A stretch of 64,000 bases of DNA, taken from positions 106,126-170,125 of the forward strand of contig JAJTWY010000007.1 of assembly GCA_021463165.1 (NCBI GenBank). The letters are read 5' to 3'. Source of the DNA: Pyrinomonadaceae bacterium. GTDB taxonomy: Bacteria > Acidobacteriota > Blastocatellia > Pyrinomonadales > Pyrinomonadaceae. Position numbers and translations under genes: made by a program. The notes beneath the pieces were generated by a model. The model saw only the letters and a list, made by a program, of their open reading frames with translations. It did no database searches and was not told the DNA's origin. Positions within the stretch are counted from its first letter, which is position 1. Every line of letters begins with the position of its first letter. Positions 38,675 to 47,999 of the stretch are shown here, in pieces.

Positions 38675-38981
38675 GTTAAAAGATCTCCAACTTTATCTTG
38701 TTCTTACTGTCTTCACCAAACCCCTGGGTAAAACGCCTTGCCGATCCGTAGAAATTTCATTCCAACAAAACTGCATGCCGGCGCATCCAATATCTCTGTT
38801 TTTCAAATGATATATTTGCGGACCCTCGAGCGCCATCTATGGGAATCTACTCTCAGCGAACCGACCATTTGGGGCAGGTAAACGCCTGTTGTCTTCAGCG
38901 TGTTCAATCTGAGAATCTTAACTTAGACAAAAGTAGGAACGCAAATGATCGGCCCTGATCGAAGCCAAGAATGGCCAACTG
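38675..38981. other. 307-base divergent gap between glutamate dehydrogenase and the TPR gene
   Basis: Promoter region for two divergent genes. AT-rich near 38800-38820 (CAAATGATATATTT). No gene, RNA or long repeat was seen; a small CAGG-taaacg-CCTG hairpin near 38875 is the only structure noticed. Confidence 0.4.
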
Positions 38982-40469
38982 ATGGAAGTTTTATCACGAA
39001 AGCGCTACGATAGCCGGCGAGTCGCCAAGATGATGCTTTACGTTGCGGCACCTGCCAGTTTTTCCGTTGCAAGACAAATTTGGGTCTCGATCTCGCTCGC
39101 CTGTTTGGTGTTGGTCACGGCGTCGGCGACGTACTCACAGGGAGAAGAGAGTTCCGAAGATCCGGTAGTTATCTTCAATCAGGCGCAGGACCGGCATGAG
39201 AAAGGTGACCTCGCCGGAGCTATCGCACTGTACGAGAAAGCCCTCAAGGTCGAGCCGGCATTTCCGGAAGCAGAATACCAGCGGGGAATCGCCAATTTGG
39301 CACTTGGCCGGATGGCGGAGGCCGAAAAAGCCTTTCGCCGAGCTATCGAATTGAGAAGCGACTGGCCGCTGCCGATCACGAGCCTCGGTTCCCTGCTCGT
39401 TGATCAAGGCGAGTTCGCGGAGGCTGAGAAACTGCTCGTCAAAGCGGTCAAAACGGAACCGCACAACGCGCCGGCATTGATAGCCCTCACCGAGCTCCGG
39501 ATCAACACAAAAGCATCAGCCGCACTGCTTGACGAGCTTCTCGCCAAAGTCATCGTTCTTACGGGGAAAGCAAATTCGACGGCGGCTCTCTGGACAGCGA
39601 GAGCGGCATTGGAACTCGGCATGAAGCACTCGCAAGCTGCAAAGGCGAGTGTCGCTCGGGCTATTGCTCTGGACCCAAAGAATAGGAACGCGACGCTGAT
39701 ACTGGCCGAGATAGCTTTATCCGAAGGCGATATCGAGAGGGCCAGTGAACTTTCGTCTCAACTGATGGGATCTCCGACAGACCAGGCCAGATTGCTGAGG
39801 GCCAACGTGCTCGCAGCCGAGGGGAAGGCCGATGAAGCCTTACGGATACTTGATGCGATGCAAAGACCGGGGGCCTCGGCTACAGAACTGCGAAACAGGA
39901 TCGCTACGGCTAGATCTACGAGCGTCGCCGACCTCGAAGAGCAGGCCGAGAAAAACCCGGCCGATCCGGCCGTGCTCGGCAGGCTGTGCAGCCTTCTGCG
40001 ACGCGACGATCCGACGAAAGCCCTTGAATACTGCCGACGGGCATCTGTGGCCGAACCCTCAAACCCACACCACGCGGTCGGCTTCGGAGCCGCCTTGGTT
40101 CAGGCCAAACAATATGAGGCCGCCGTCGAAGTCCTTCGAAAGATAATCGCGATCGTTCCCGACAATGTAACTGCCCGTGCTAATCTGGCATCGGCCCTTT
40201 TTCAATTAAAGCGATTTCCCGAGGCCCGGAGTGAATTCATATGGCTGACCGAGGCCCAACCACGGAATGCCGGTCCATATTTGTTCCTTGGTATTCTCTT
40301 TGACCAGGCCGGTGAATATATGGATGCCATGGCTAACTATCAGCAGTATCTTCGGCTCGCCGATCCGGTCTCTGCGAAACTCGATATCGATAAGGTCAAT
40401 CTGAGACTTCCCATCTTGCAGAAGCTGATACGCGACAGCGGCGGAAAAGGAAAAGAACCTAAAAAGTGA
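38982..40469 (+). CDS. exported tetratricopeptide-repeat protein
   Basis: 495 residues. Basic N terminus then a signal-anchor or signal peptide (hydrophobic core ~31-50, ending near ATYSQGE). TPR units are evident: DRHEKGDLAGAIALYEKALKVEPAFPEA, RMAEAEKAFRRAIELRSDWPLP, EFAEAEKLLVKAVKTEPHNAP, and later KQYEAAVEVLRKIIAIVPDNV and KRFPEARSEFIWLTEAQPRN. Such proteins scaffold complexes in the periplasm or envelope. The stop overlaps the next gene's GTG (GTGA), and two exported helical proteins follow, so the three probably act together. Confidence 0.85.
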   Translation: MEVLSRKRYDSRRVAKMMLYVAAPASFSVARQIWVSISLACLVLVTASATYSQGEESSEDPVVIFNQAQDRHEKGDLAGAIALYEKALKVEPAFPEAEYQRGIANLALGRMAEAEKAFRRAIELRSDWPLPITSLGSLLVDQGEFAEAEKLLVKAVKTEPHNAPALIALTELRINTKASAALLDELLAKVIVLTGKANSTAALWTARAALELGMKHSQAAKASVARAIALDPKNRNATLILAEIALSEGDIERASELSSQLMGSPTDQARLLRANVLAAEGKADEALRILDAMQRPGASATELRNRIATARSTSVADLEEQAEKNPADPAVLGRLCSLLRRDDPTKALEYCRRASVAEPSNPHHAVGFGAALVQAKQYEAAVEVLRKIIAIVPDNVTARANLASALFQLKRFPEARSEFIWLTEAQPRNAGPYLFLGILFDQAGEYMDAMANYQQYLRLADPVSAKLDIDKVNLRLPILQKLIRDSGGKGKEPKK

Positions 40470-41041
40470 GAAGCTTGGCAGCGACAAAAAACAGAGAACT
40501 GAAATACCGAATGAATGCGTCGGCCATCTTTCACCTCTGCCTTCCTGCCATCGCGATCCTGTGCTTTCACGTTGGGTCATACGCACAGGAGGAAACATCC
40601 GACACCCCGCCGCCGCCCGTAAAAGTGATCTCGAAAGAGGAGCAGGATCGTCTCGATACCAAGAAGGATATGAAAGACCGGACGAAACTTTCGGTCGAAA
40701 TGATGAATGCAAGGCTTACGGCCGCGGAACGGCTCGCATCGGCGGGTGAATTCGATGCAATGTATGGCGAGCTCGGCCACTTTCACGCACTGATGGACGA
40801 CGCGCTGGATTATCTTAATAAGAGGGACGATAGGAAAGGAAAGGTCCTGGATTCGTTCAAGCGATTGGGGATCGCCTTGCGCGGTATGGCAACGAAGATC
40901 GAAGTGATCCGCCGTGAACTGCCGGTAAAATTTGATACTTACGTTAGAAAGTTGATGGGCTACCTTCGCGCGAACCGTGAGAAGGCAACGGATTCGCTGT
41001 TTGTCGACTCAGTAGTACCGAACAAAAAGCCCAACCGGTGA
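40466..41041 (+). CDS. exported alpha-helical protein, unknown function (member 1 of tandem pair)
   Basis: 191 residues from the GTG that overlaps the TPR stop, or 176 from the ATG at 40511 (MNASAIFHLCLPAIAILCFHVGSYAQ, a good signal peptide). The mature part is charged and helical: TKKDMKDRTKLSVEMMNARLTAAERL, then HFHALMDDALDYLNKRDDRKGKVLDSFKRLGIALRGMATKIEVIRR. No family recognised. It resembles the next protein in layout and in a D-R-x-x-L-x7-R-x-T-A motif, suggesting old tandem duplication. Confidence 0.65.
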   Translation: MRSLAATKNRELKYRMNASAIFHLCLPAIAILCFHVGSYAQEETSDTPPPPVKVISKEEQDRLDTKKDMKDRTKLSVEMMNARLTAAERLASAGEFDAMYGELGHFHALMDDALDYLNKRDDRKGKVLDSFKRLGIALRGMATKIEVIRRELPVKFDTYVRKLMGYLRANREKATDSLFVDSVVPNKKPNR

Positions 41042-41042
41042 T

Positions 41043-41627
41043 ATGAAGTTTCTTTTTTTCATACTTGTCTCTCTGCTATTAAGTGCCGCCTTCCCTCCGA
41101 ATGCCGCCGCTCAGCGTGATTATTTCACCCCCGAAGAGGTAGAGTTGATCCGCGACACACAAAAGATCGACGATCGGATCGCTTTGTTGACGAAGATCAT
41201 CGACCGGCGGTTTACGGCCCTTAAGGTCGATGTCGGCGGTGCCAAGATCTCTGCGAAAGAGGCCGAAAAATGGGGCGTGCTGCCTGAACTTACGCGAATT
41301 GAGTTGCTCGTCGACATCAAGCGTATTCTGCAGAAAGCGGTTGACGATATCGACAGCCTTGCCGAGCGCCCCGACTCGGCCATACTGCCCGACCCTGAAG
41401 ATAAAAAGGCAAAGCAGAGTTTTGCCGACCTTTTCCCAAAGGCGGTACGCTCCCTTGCGTCCGCCGCCCAGCGATATCGTCCCTTCCTGAAGGCTGAACT
41501 CGACCGGCCAAATGACAACGCGGAAAAAGGCTCGATCCTCACTTCGCTCGAACTGTGCGACGAGATCATCGCCGCTGTCGACAAGATCCCGGCTCAGATG
41601 GAAAAGACCCGGAAACCAAAGAACTGA
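41043..41627 (+). CDS. exported alpha-helical protein, unknown function (member 2 of tandem pair)
   Basis: 194 residues. Signal peptide MKFLFFILVSLLLSAAFPPNAAAQ, then helices: EEVELIRDTQKIDDRIALLTKII, DRRFTALKVDV, LTRIELLVDIKRILQKAVDDIDSLAER, DLFPKAVRSLASAAQRYRPFLKAEL. Starts 1 base after the previous gene's stop. The DRIALLTKIIDRRFTAL segment lines up with DRTKLSVEMMNARLTAA of its neighbour. Function not recognised. About 110 bases without a gene then lead to gcvT. Confidence 0.65.
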   Translation: MKFLFFILVSLLLSAAFPPNAAAQRDYFTPEEVELIRDTQKIDDRIALLTKIIDRRFTALKVDVGGAKISAKEAEKWGVLPELTRIELLVDIKRILQKAVDDIDSLAERPDSAILPDPEDKKAKQSFADLFPKAVRSLASAAQRYRPFLKAELDRPNDNAEKGSILTSLELCDEIIAAVDKIPAQMEKTRKPKN

Positions 41628-41738
41628 CATTCCACGAAATATCCGATGGGGCCGACAGGCCCTGTGAAGTTTCATCTCCACCGCAATTATCCGGGAGACG
41701 ACTTGTTCGGCTGGAATCAGTTAATCTAAACTTGATCG

Positions 41739-42857
41739 ATGTCTGAAAACGAACTAAAGAAAACGCCTCTCAATGAGGTTCATCGTGCCCTAGGCGGCCG
41801 GATGGTGGATTTTGGCGGCTGGGATATGCCGGTGCAGTATCCGGCGGGTGTCATCGAGGAACATATGCGCTGCCGAACTCGTGCCGGCTTGTTCGATGTC
41901 TCGCATATGGGGGAGATCTGGGTAGAGGGCCCCGACGCGATAGCCTTTGTAAACCGGATAACAACAAACGACGTTACAAAGCTGGTGGACGGACAAGCCC
42001 ATTACTCCACCCTAACCCGCGAGACCGGCGGCGTCGTTGACGATCTGCTTGTCTACCGTTTTGGAGATGAAAAACTGCTCCTGGTAGTAAATGCGGGCAC
42101 CACCGAAAAGGACTGGGAATGGATCACCGCCCTAAAGAAGGACGACGAAAATGTCGACTTGGTCAACGCAAGCGCTGACTTCTGCCAGATAGCGATCCAA
42201 GGCCCGAACGCTTGCCGGATCCTCCAAGAGTTGACAGATTCCGATCTTTCCGCGATCAAGTATTATCACTTCGAGAATGGAAAAGTTGACGGCGTCGATG
42301 CGATCATCTCGCGAACGGGTTATACGGGCGAGGATGGTTTCGAGGTTTACGCGCGTCCCGAGTTTGCTGTACAGCTATGGAACAAGCTCCTTGAAACCGG
42401 CAATTACGGCGACAGCGAAGGAATTCTGCCTTGCGGACTTGCCGCGCGAAACACGCTCAGGCTGGAAGCCGGTATGTCGCTTTACGGACACGAACTTGAT
42501 GACGATATTACTCCCTACGAGGCGGGGCTTGGCTGGATAACGAAGCCGGCCAAAGGTGATTTTGTTGGCGCTGCGGCTCTCGCGGCGCAGAAGGCCGATG
42601 GGGTAAAACGCAAGATCGTAGGCTTTGAGATGGTCGAGCCAGGTATAGCGCGTGATGGTTACGATGTTTATGTTGATGGCACAAAACGCGGTGTTGTCAC
42701 GAGTGGAAGCCCTGCCCCATATCTAAAAAAGAACATCGGGCTCGCATTCTTGCCGCCTGACTTTGCAAATGTTGGACAAGAAATTAAAATTGACATTCGC
42801 GGCAAGCATCTAGGAGCGGTCGTCGTTCCGACGCCTTTCTACAAACGGCAAAAATAA
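41739..42857 (+). CDS. gcvT: glycine cleavage system T protein (aminomethyltransferase)
   Basis: 372 residues. Tetrahydrofolate-dependent aminomethyltransferase that takes the methylene from the lipoyl arm of GcvH and releases ammonia. Motifs: [57 protein letters not shown] and [15 protein letters not shown]. First gene of the glycine cleavage operon. The ~110-base upstream region shows no glycine riboswitch. Confidence 0.97.
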   Translation: MSENELKKTPLNEVHRALGGRMVDFGGWDMPVQYPAGVIEEHMRCRTRAGLFDVSHMGEIWVEGPDAIAFVNRITTNDVTKLVDGQAHYSTLTRETGGVVDDLLVYRFGDEKLLLVVNAGTTEKDWEWITALKKDDENVDLVNASADFCQIAIQGPNACRILQELTDSDLSAIKYYHFENGKVDGVDAIISRTGYTGEDGFEVYARPEFAVQLWNKLLETGNYGDSEGILPCGLAARNTLRLEAGMSLYGHELDDDITPYEAGLGWITKPAKGDFVGAAALAAQKADGVKRKIVGFEMVEPGIARDGYDVYVDGTKRGVVTSGSPAPYLKKNIGLAFLPPDFANVGQEIKIDIRGKHLGAVVVPTPFYKRQK

Positions 42858-42866
42858 GGACCTTAT

Positions 42867-43265
42867 TTGAAACCAATGTCAAACATTCCGGAAAATTTAC
42901 GTTACAGCAAAGACCACGAGTGGGTCTTGGTCGAGGGCGATGTCGCAACGGTCGGCATCACGGATTACGCACAGTCGTCGCTGGGCGATGTAGTTTATGT
43001 TGATTTTCCGCGCGTCGGCGACAAGCTCAACGCTCACGAGGCATTCGGTTCGGTCGAATCGGTTAAGGCGGTGTCCGAGGTCTTCACACCGCTGACCGGC
43101 GAGATCGTCGAGGTTAACGACGGGCTCAATGATTCGCCCGAAGCAGTGAACAACGACCCGTACAACGCCGGCTGGATGATCAAGATAAAAATGGACAATC
43201 CGGGCGATGCGGATGCCATGCTATCGGCGGCAGAGTACGAGGAGTACCTTGAAGCGTCAGCATAA
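42867..43265 (+). CDS. gcvH: glycine cleavage system H protein
   Basis: 132 residues. Lipoyl carrier protein shuttling the aminomethyl group between P and T proteins. The lipoyl lysine is in SVESVKAVSE (Lys67); the YSKDHEWV and PYNAGWMIKI landmarks are present. AAGGA lies 6 bases before a TTG start at 42867 and 15 bases before the first ATG (42876), so the TTG start (MKPMSNIPENL) is slightly favoured. The site lies in a short palindrome ATAAGG-A-CCTTAT. Ten bases after gcvT. Confidence 0.95.
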   Translation: MKPMSNIPENLRYSKDHEWVLVEGDVATVGITDYAQSSLGDVVYVDFPRVGDKLNAHEAFGSVESVKAVSEVFTPLTGEIVEVNDGLNDSPEAVNNDPYNAGWMIKIKMDNPGDADAMLSAAEYEEYLEASA

Positions 43266-43329
43266 TTTTAGATTTTGGATTTGGATTTTAGATTTGCAAT
43301 CCAAAATCCAGGATCACAGATCTAAAATT
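43264..43329. repeat. palindromic A/T-rich repeat element filling the gcvH-gcvPA spacer
   Basis: Outer arms AATTTTAGAT (43264-43273) and ATCTAAAATT (43320-43329) are perfect complements. Inner arms GGATTTTAGATT (43283-43294) and AATCCAAAATCC (43298-43309) pair 11 of 12 around TGC. Each arm is itself built from repeats of ATTTTGG/ATTTTAG. The element occupies the whole spacer, overlapping the gcvH stop and ending 2 bases before the gcvPA start. Confidence 0.75.
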
Positions 43330-43331
43330 CG

Positions 43332-44666
43332 ATGAGATACATACCTAATTCACCCGAAGAACGTGAAGAGATGCTGGCGGAAGTAGGCCTCTCGCACGCT
43401 AAGGAACTTTTTAATTCGATCCCCGCAAACCTTCAGCTCAACCGCGAACTCAAGATTACCGAACCGTTATCCGAGATCGAGGTCATCGCCGCGATGGAGG
43501 CGATGGCCGCGAAGAACAGCGCGGCAACGAAACCTTCGTTTTTGGGAGCCGGCGTCTATGCGCACTACTCGCCGACGATCGTCGATCATCTGCTCCAACG
43601 AAGCGAGTTTTTCACGTCTTACACACCCTATCAGCCCGAGATCTCGCAGGGTACGCTGCAATACATCTTCGAATTTCAAACCCTCGTTTGCCAACTTACC
43701 GGAATGGAGGTCGCAAACGCATCGATGTATGACGGGTCGACCGCGATGGCCGAGGCATATTTAATGGCGCAACGCGTAACGCGCCGCGACAAGATCGTCG
43801 TCGCGACCAGCGTTCACCCGGAATATCGCGAAGTTGCGAAGACCTATACGCAGCACGGTGCGGCGGATATCGTCGAGGTCGCCTTTAACGAGAAAACCGG
43901 ACGTCTCGATGATCTTTCGGCCCTCGATGACAAGACTGCGGCGCTCGTCGTCCAGTCGCCGAATTTCTTTGGCTGTATCGAAGACTTGCAGGCGCTCGCC
44001 GATGCCGCCCACGCCGTCGGCGCCCTGCTGGTCGTTGTCGTAACGGAGGCCATCTCGTTTGGCCTGCTGAAGAGCCCCGGAGAATGTGGAGCCGATATTG
44101 TCGTCGGCGAAGGCCAGTCCTGGGGAATACCGATGAGCTTCGGTGGGCCGCACGTGGGGATCTTTGCCACGCAGGAAAAATACGTCCGGAATATGCCGGG
44201 CCGCCTCTGCGGTATCGCTTATGACAAGAACGGAAATCGCGGGTTCGTCCTGACGCTTTCGACTCGGGAACAGCACATCCGCCGCGAAAAAGCGACATCG
44301 AACATCTGCACAAACCAGGGCCTGATCGCCCTCGCCGCGACGATCTATATGGAAGCGATGGGCAAAAAAGGCCTGCAGGAAGTGGCCGAGCAGAACGCGC
44401 AAAAGGCCGCGTACGCAAAAAAAGCCATCGCCGACATTAACGGTTTCTCAGTTCCCTTCTCGTCACCGACATTCAACGAATTCGTCGTCAGCGGCCCAAA
44501 GCCGGCAACGGAAATACTTGAAGCAGTTTGCGAGAAAGGCGTAGTCGGAGGTCTTGCTCTGTCAAAATATTACGGCGGGCATGACAACGATTTTCTTGTT
44601 TGCGTTACCGAAACGAATACAAGACCGCAGATCGACAGCCTGATAGATTCATTAAAGACTGCCTAA
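43332..44666 (+). CDS. gcvPA: glycine dehydrogenase (decarboxylating) subunit 1
   Basis: 444 residues. N-terminal half of the two-subunit P protein, which with GcvPB decarboxylates glycine using pyridoxal phosphate. MRYIPNSPEEREEMLAEVG, FLGAGVYAHYSP, YTPYQPEISQGTLQYIFEFQT, NASMYDGSTAMAEA and SFGGPHVGIFATQEKYVRNMPGR are all family landmarks. As expected, it lacks the catalytic lysine, which resides in GcvPB. Its ribosome site lies inside the preceding palindrome, so folding of that element could affect translation. Confidence 0.96.
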   Translation: MRYIPNSPEEREEMLAEVGLSHAKELFNSIPANLQLNRELKITEPLSEIEVIAAMEAMAAKNSAATKPSFLGAGVYAHYSPTIVDHLLQRSEFFTSYTPYQPEISQGTLQYIFEFQTLVCQLTGMEVANASMYDGSTAMAEAYLMAQRVTRRDKIVVATSVHPEYREVAKTYTQHGAADIVEVAFNEKTGRLDDLSALDDKTAALVVQSPNFFGCIEDLQALADAAHAVGALLVVVVTEAISFGLLKSPGECGADIVVGEGQSWGIPMSFGGPHVGIFATQEKYVRNMPGRLCGIAYDKNGNRGFVLTLSTREQHIRREKATSNICTNQGLIALAATIYMEAMGKKGLQEVAEQNAQKAAYAKKAIADINGFSVPFSSPTFNEFVVSGPKPATEILEAVCEKGVVGGLALSKYYGGHDNDFLVCVTETNTRPQIDSLIDSLKTA

Positions 44667-44691
44667 ACTTAAACGGGAGAATCAGCATCAC

Positions 44692-46005
44692 ATGACCGGT
44701 GACATAGATCGACGAAAATTCCTCTCATCAGCCGGGAAGAGTCTTGGCTTGGCGGCAATGTCGTCCGCTGCTGTTGGTTCGCTTTTCGATTCGATCACAG
44801 CCGCCACCCGGTCGATCGGCCATCTTTCCCCTCTCGAAGCCGCCGCCGATGAGGATTTTTGGGCACACATCCAACAGGCATTTTCCGTCACGCGCGGCAT
44901 CATAAATCTCAACAACGGCGGTGTCAGCCCGAGCCCGCGGATCGTGACCGAGGCCTTCGTCCGTTACACGTGGCAGCAGGAAGACGCTACGGCCTATACG
45001 ATGTGGCAGATCCTTGAGCCGCAGTCCGAAACGGTTCGGGCCGGCCTTGCGGAAGTTTTCGGATGCTCGCCCGAAGAGATCGCGATCACGCGTAACGCGT
45101 CGGAATCGCTTGAAATTCTGCTGATGGGCCTCGACCTGAAGTCAGGCGACGAGATATTGACCTCGACGCAGGACTATCCGCGAATGCTGACCACGCTCAA
45201 ACAGCGCGAACTTCGCGAGGGGCTAAAAGTTAATCTGATCAAGATACCGATCGCTCCGGACAACGTGAACGACATCGCCACGGCCTTCGAACGTGCCGTC
45301 ACGCCGAAGACAAAACTGATCCTCATCTCGCACCAGGTCAACCTGACGGGCCAGATCACGCCGGTCCGTAAAGTGTGCGAGATGGCTCGCAGCAAAGGCA
45401 TCGAGACTATCGTTGACGGCGCCCATGCATTCGCTCAGTTCGATTTTAAGCGTGACGACCTCCAGTGTGATTACTACGGCACTTCCCTCCACAAGTGGCT
45501 TTATGCCCCGAAAGGTACGGGAATGCTGTATGTCAAGAAGGACAAGATCGCAAAGGTCTGGGCTCTGATGGCGTCGGAGGATAAGAACAAGAACGATATT
45601 CGCAAGTTTGAAGAGATCGGGACGCACTCGGCTGCGATGCGATTGGCCATCGGTGAGGCGATCCTTTTTCACAACGCGTTAGGCGGTAAGCGAAAAGAAG
45701 AACGCCTGCGCTATCTCTCGCGATATTGGATGAACAACCTGAAATCAGTGCCAAAGGTCGGCTTTAACACGTCGTTCGACCCGAAACAGTCGTGTGCCAT
45801 CGCGAATGTCAAGATCGAAGGCATCGATCCGGTCGCGATCGGTTCTTATCTGATGTCGAAGCACAAGATATTTACGACGCCGATCGTTCACGCTGAATTC
45901 ACCGGCATTCGCATTACGCCGAATGTCTATACGACGCTGTGGGAACTCGATCGATTCTGCGATGTGATGGCTGATATAGCGAGGAAAGGATTGCCAAAGG
46001 CGTAA
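44692..46005 (+). CDS. Tat-exported class V aminotransferase (isopenicillin N epimerase-like)
   Basis: 437 residues. N-terminal Tat signal with the twin-arginine motif RRKFL at residues 7-11 and a hydrophobic stretch to ~40. The PLP-dependent fold type I domain follows: NLNNGGVSPSPR, EIAITRNASESLEILLMGL, SHQVNLTGQITPV, VDGAHAFAQFDF, and the Schiff-base Lys268 in GTSLHKWLYAPKGTGML. Relatives include isopenicillin N epimerase-like and cysteine desulfurase-like enzymes. Tat export of a folded PLP enzyme to the periplasm fits. It lies inside the glycine cleavage operon and overlaps the thioesterase start by one base (TAATG). Confidence 0.88.
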   Translation: MTGDIDRRKFLSSAGKSLGLAAMSSAAVGSLFDSITAATRSIGHLSPLEAAADEDFWAHIQQAFSVTRGIINLNNGGVSPSPRIVTEAFVRYTWQQEDATAYTMWQILEPQSETVRAGLAEVFGCSPEEIAITRNASESLEILLMGLDLKSGDEILTSTQDYPRMLTTLKQRELREGLKVNLIKIPIAPDNVNDIATAFERAVTPKTKLILISHQVNLTGQITPVRKVCEMARSKGIETIVDGAHAFAQFDFKRDDLQCDYYGTSLHKWLYAPKGTGMLYVKKDKIAKVWALMASEDKNKNDIRKFEEIGTHSAAMRLAIGEAILFHNALGGKRKEERLRYLSRYWMNNLKSVPKVGFNTSFDPKQSCAIANVKIEGIDPVAIGSYLMSKHKIFTTPIVHAEFTGIRITPNVYTTLWELDRFCDVMADIARKGLPKA

Positions 46006-46457
46006 TGGCGTTGCTCGAAAAGCAGTTCGAGGCCGGTTGGCGCGACGTGGACATGAACGGCCATGTCGCGAACACAACTTTCCTCGAACTTGCGGTCGAT
46101 ATGCGGGTCGCGTTTTTTGATTCGTGCGGCTTTCGGCCCCAAGACTTTTTGAAATATGGATTTGGGCCGGTGGTCAAGACCGATCTTGTTGAGTATTTTC
46201 GCGAGGTTCTGATGCTCGAAAGGATCACCTTAACCATCGAGAACGGCGGCTTCGCACCGGACGGCTCCAGATTCCGTGTTGTTAATAGTATTTATAAAGA
46301 AGGTCGGGTTCTTGCCGTCCGTGTCACGACGGTTGGCGGATGGCTTAGTTTCAAGGAAAGAAAGCTGATCGAACCGCCGGATATTCTAAAACGAGCGTGG
46401 TCCCAGCTGCCGCGAACCGAAGATTTTCAAGAATTGGCTTCGAGTCTCAGGAAATAG
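46005..46457 (+). CDS. hotdog-fold acyl-CoA thioesterase (YbgC/FadM-like)
   Basis: 150 residues, single hotdog domain. DVDMNGHVANTTFLELAVDMR (14-34) carries the D-x-N-x-H active-site pattern of 4-hydroxybenzoyl-CoA thioesterase-like proteins, and VVKTDLVEYFREVLMLERITL is the following conserved strand pair. Predicted to hydrolyse a cytoplasmic acyl-CoA; substrate unknown. It shares one base with the aminotransferase and ends 3 bases before gcvPB, so it is embedded in the gcv operon. Confidence 0.85.
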   Translation: MALLEKQFEAGWRDVDMNGHVANTTFLELAVDMRVAFFDSCGFRPQDFLKYGFGPVVKTDLVEYFREVLMLERITLTIENGGFAPDGSRFRVVNSIYKEGRVLAVRVTTVGGWLSFKERKLIEPPDILKRAWSQLPRTEDFQELASSLRK

Positions 46458-46460
46458 TCT

Positions 46461-47999
46461 ATGTCGATAAAGAAAGTAACTTCTCACCCAACCCAAAACG
46501 AAGGCCTTATCTTCGAGCGTTCGCAAACCGGCCGCATTGGCTATCGGCTGCCGAAACTGGATGTTGAGGAAACGAACATTGACGAGATCCTGCCTGCCGA
46601 ACTCCGTCGAAACGACGGTCTGGAGGGCGTACCAGAAGTTAGCGAGGTCGATGTTGTACGGCATTTCACACGCATGTCCACGTGGAACTATTCGATCGAT
46701 CTCGGTATGTATCCTCTCGGTTCGTGCACGATGAAGTACAACTCGCGGCTTAACGAAAAGGTCGCGAGGATCGCTGGTTTTGCGGGGCTTCATCCGCTTG
46801 CACCCGAGGAAGAATCGCAGGGAGCACTTGAGTTGATATACAAGCTTCAGGAGGACTTGGCTGAGATCACGGGTCTCCCCGGTGTTTCGCTTCAGCCGGC
46901 AGCCGGAGCGCAGGGTGAGATGACCGGCGTTATGTTGATCCGGGCATTCCTCGATGCCCGGGATGGCGAGGCTTCGAAGGATCGGCGCGTAATGCTCATT
47001 CCGGAGTCGGCACATGGAACAAACCCCGCATCTGCGGCGCTTGCCGGATTTACCGTTAAGGCTATTCGAGCCACGGCCGACGGCCTGACCGATATGGACC
47101 ATCTTCGCGCGCTATGCGATGAGGGCGGCGTAGCGGGCGTTATGTTCACCAACCCTAACACGGTAGGCATCTTCGAGAAAGACATTAAAACGATCTGCGA
47201 GACCATTCACGCGGCAGGCGGCCTTGTCTATATGGACGGAGCCAATATGAATGCTCTGGTCGGCATCGCCCGCCCCGGCGATATGGGCGTTGATGTGATC
47301 CACCTCAACCTTCACAAAACATTCTCAACGCCGCACGGCGGAGGCGGTCCCGGCTGTGGGCCATGCCTTTGTTCGGCCGAGCTTGCTGCGTTTTTGCCGA
47401 CGCCGCGGATCGTTTCGGAACATCTGGCCGAGGGCGGCGTACGTTACCGCCTTGACTACGACGCACCGGACAGTATCGGCCGTGTAAAGGCCTTTTACGG
47501 CAATTTCGGCATGATGGTCCGAGCTTTGTCATACATCTATACACACGGTAAAGACGGCCTGAAAGAGGCGACTGAAACAGCGGTTTTGAACGCTCGGTAC
47601 GTTTCGAAAAAGCTTGAGGAGACCTACGACAAACCCTACGCTTCTGACTGTATGCACGAAGCGATCTTCTCGCATAAAAATCAATCAAAACGAGGCATCG
47701 TAACGCTCGATATCGCGAAACGCCTGATCGATTACGGTTTTCACCCGCCAACGGTCTATTTTCCGCTCGTCGTTGAAGGAGCCATGCTGATCGAGCCGAC
47801 AGAAAGCGTGGGCCGTGCCGATCTTGATGCGTTTATCCAGGCTATGATCGATATCGACCGCGAAGCGACCGAGAACCCGGATCTTGTTCACGACGCCCCA
47901 CACTCGACGCGAATTGGTCGCCTCGACGAGGCAAGTGCGGCCCGCAAGCCCGTTCTTCGATGGCGCCCGGACACAGAAGCCTCAGCAACCGGCGCGTAA
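46461..47999 (+). CDS. gcvPB: glycine dehydrogenase (decarboxylating) subunit 2
   Basis: 512 residues. C-terminal half of the two-subunit P protein. PLP lysine at ~286 in HLNLHKTFSTPHGGGGPGCGP; other landmarks are YPLGSCTMKYNSRLNEKVA, SLQPAAGAQGEMTGVMLIRA, PESAHGTNPASAALAGF and NPNTVGIFE. Separated from gcvPA by two non-gcv genes, whereas in most genomes the two halves adjoin. The downstream VTT gene overlaps its end by 40 bases. Confidence 0.96.
   Translation: MSIKKVTSHPTQNEGLIFERSQTGRIGYRLPKLDVEETNIDEILPAELRRNDGLEGVPEVSEVDVVRHFTRMSTWNYSIDLGMYPLGSCTMKYNSRLNEKVARIAGFAGLHPLAPEEESQGALELIYKLQEDLAEITGLPGVSLQPAAGAQGEMTGVMLIRAFLDARDGEASKDRRVMLIPESAHGTNPASAALAGFTVKAIRATADGLTDMDHLRALCDEGGVAGVMFTNPNTVGIFEKDIKTICETIHAAGGLVYMDGANMNALVGIARPGDMGVDVIHLNLHKTFSTPHGGGGPGCGPCLCSAELAAFLPTPRIVSEHLAEGGVRYRLDYDAPDSIGRVKAFYGNFGMMVRALSYIYTHGKDGLKEATETAVLNARYVSKKLEETYDKPYASDCMHEAIFSHKNQSKRGIVTLDIAKRLIDYGFHPPTVYFPLVVEGAMLIEPTESVGRADLDAFIQAMIDIDREATENPDLVHDAPHSTRIGRLDEASAARKPVLRWRPDTEASATGA

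Noticed and set aside
41628..41738. Possible glycine riboswitch upstream of gcvT
   Set aside because: The spacer lacks the tandem GGAGAG/CCGAAGGAGCAA aptamer pattern and is too short for a tandem switch.
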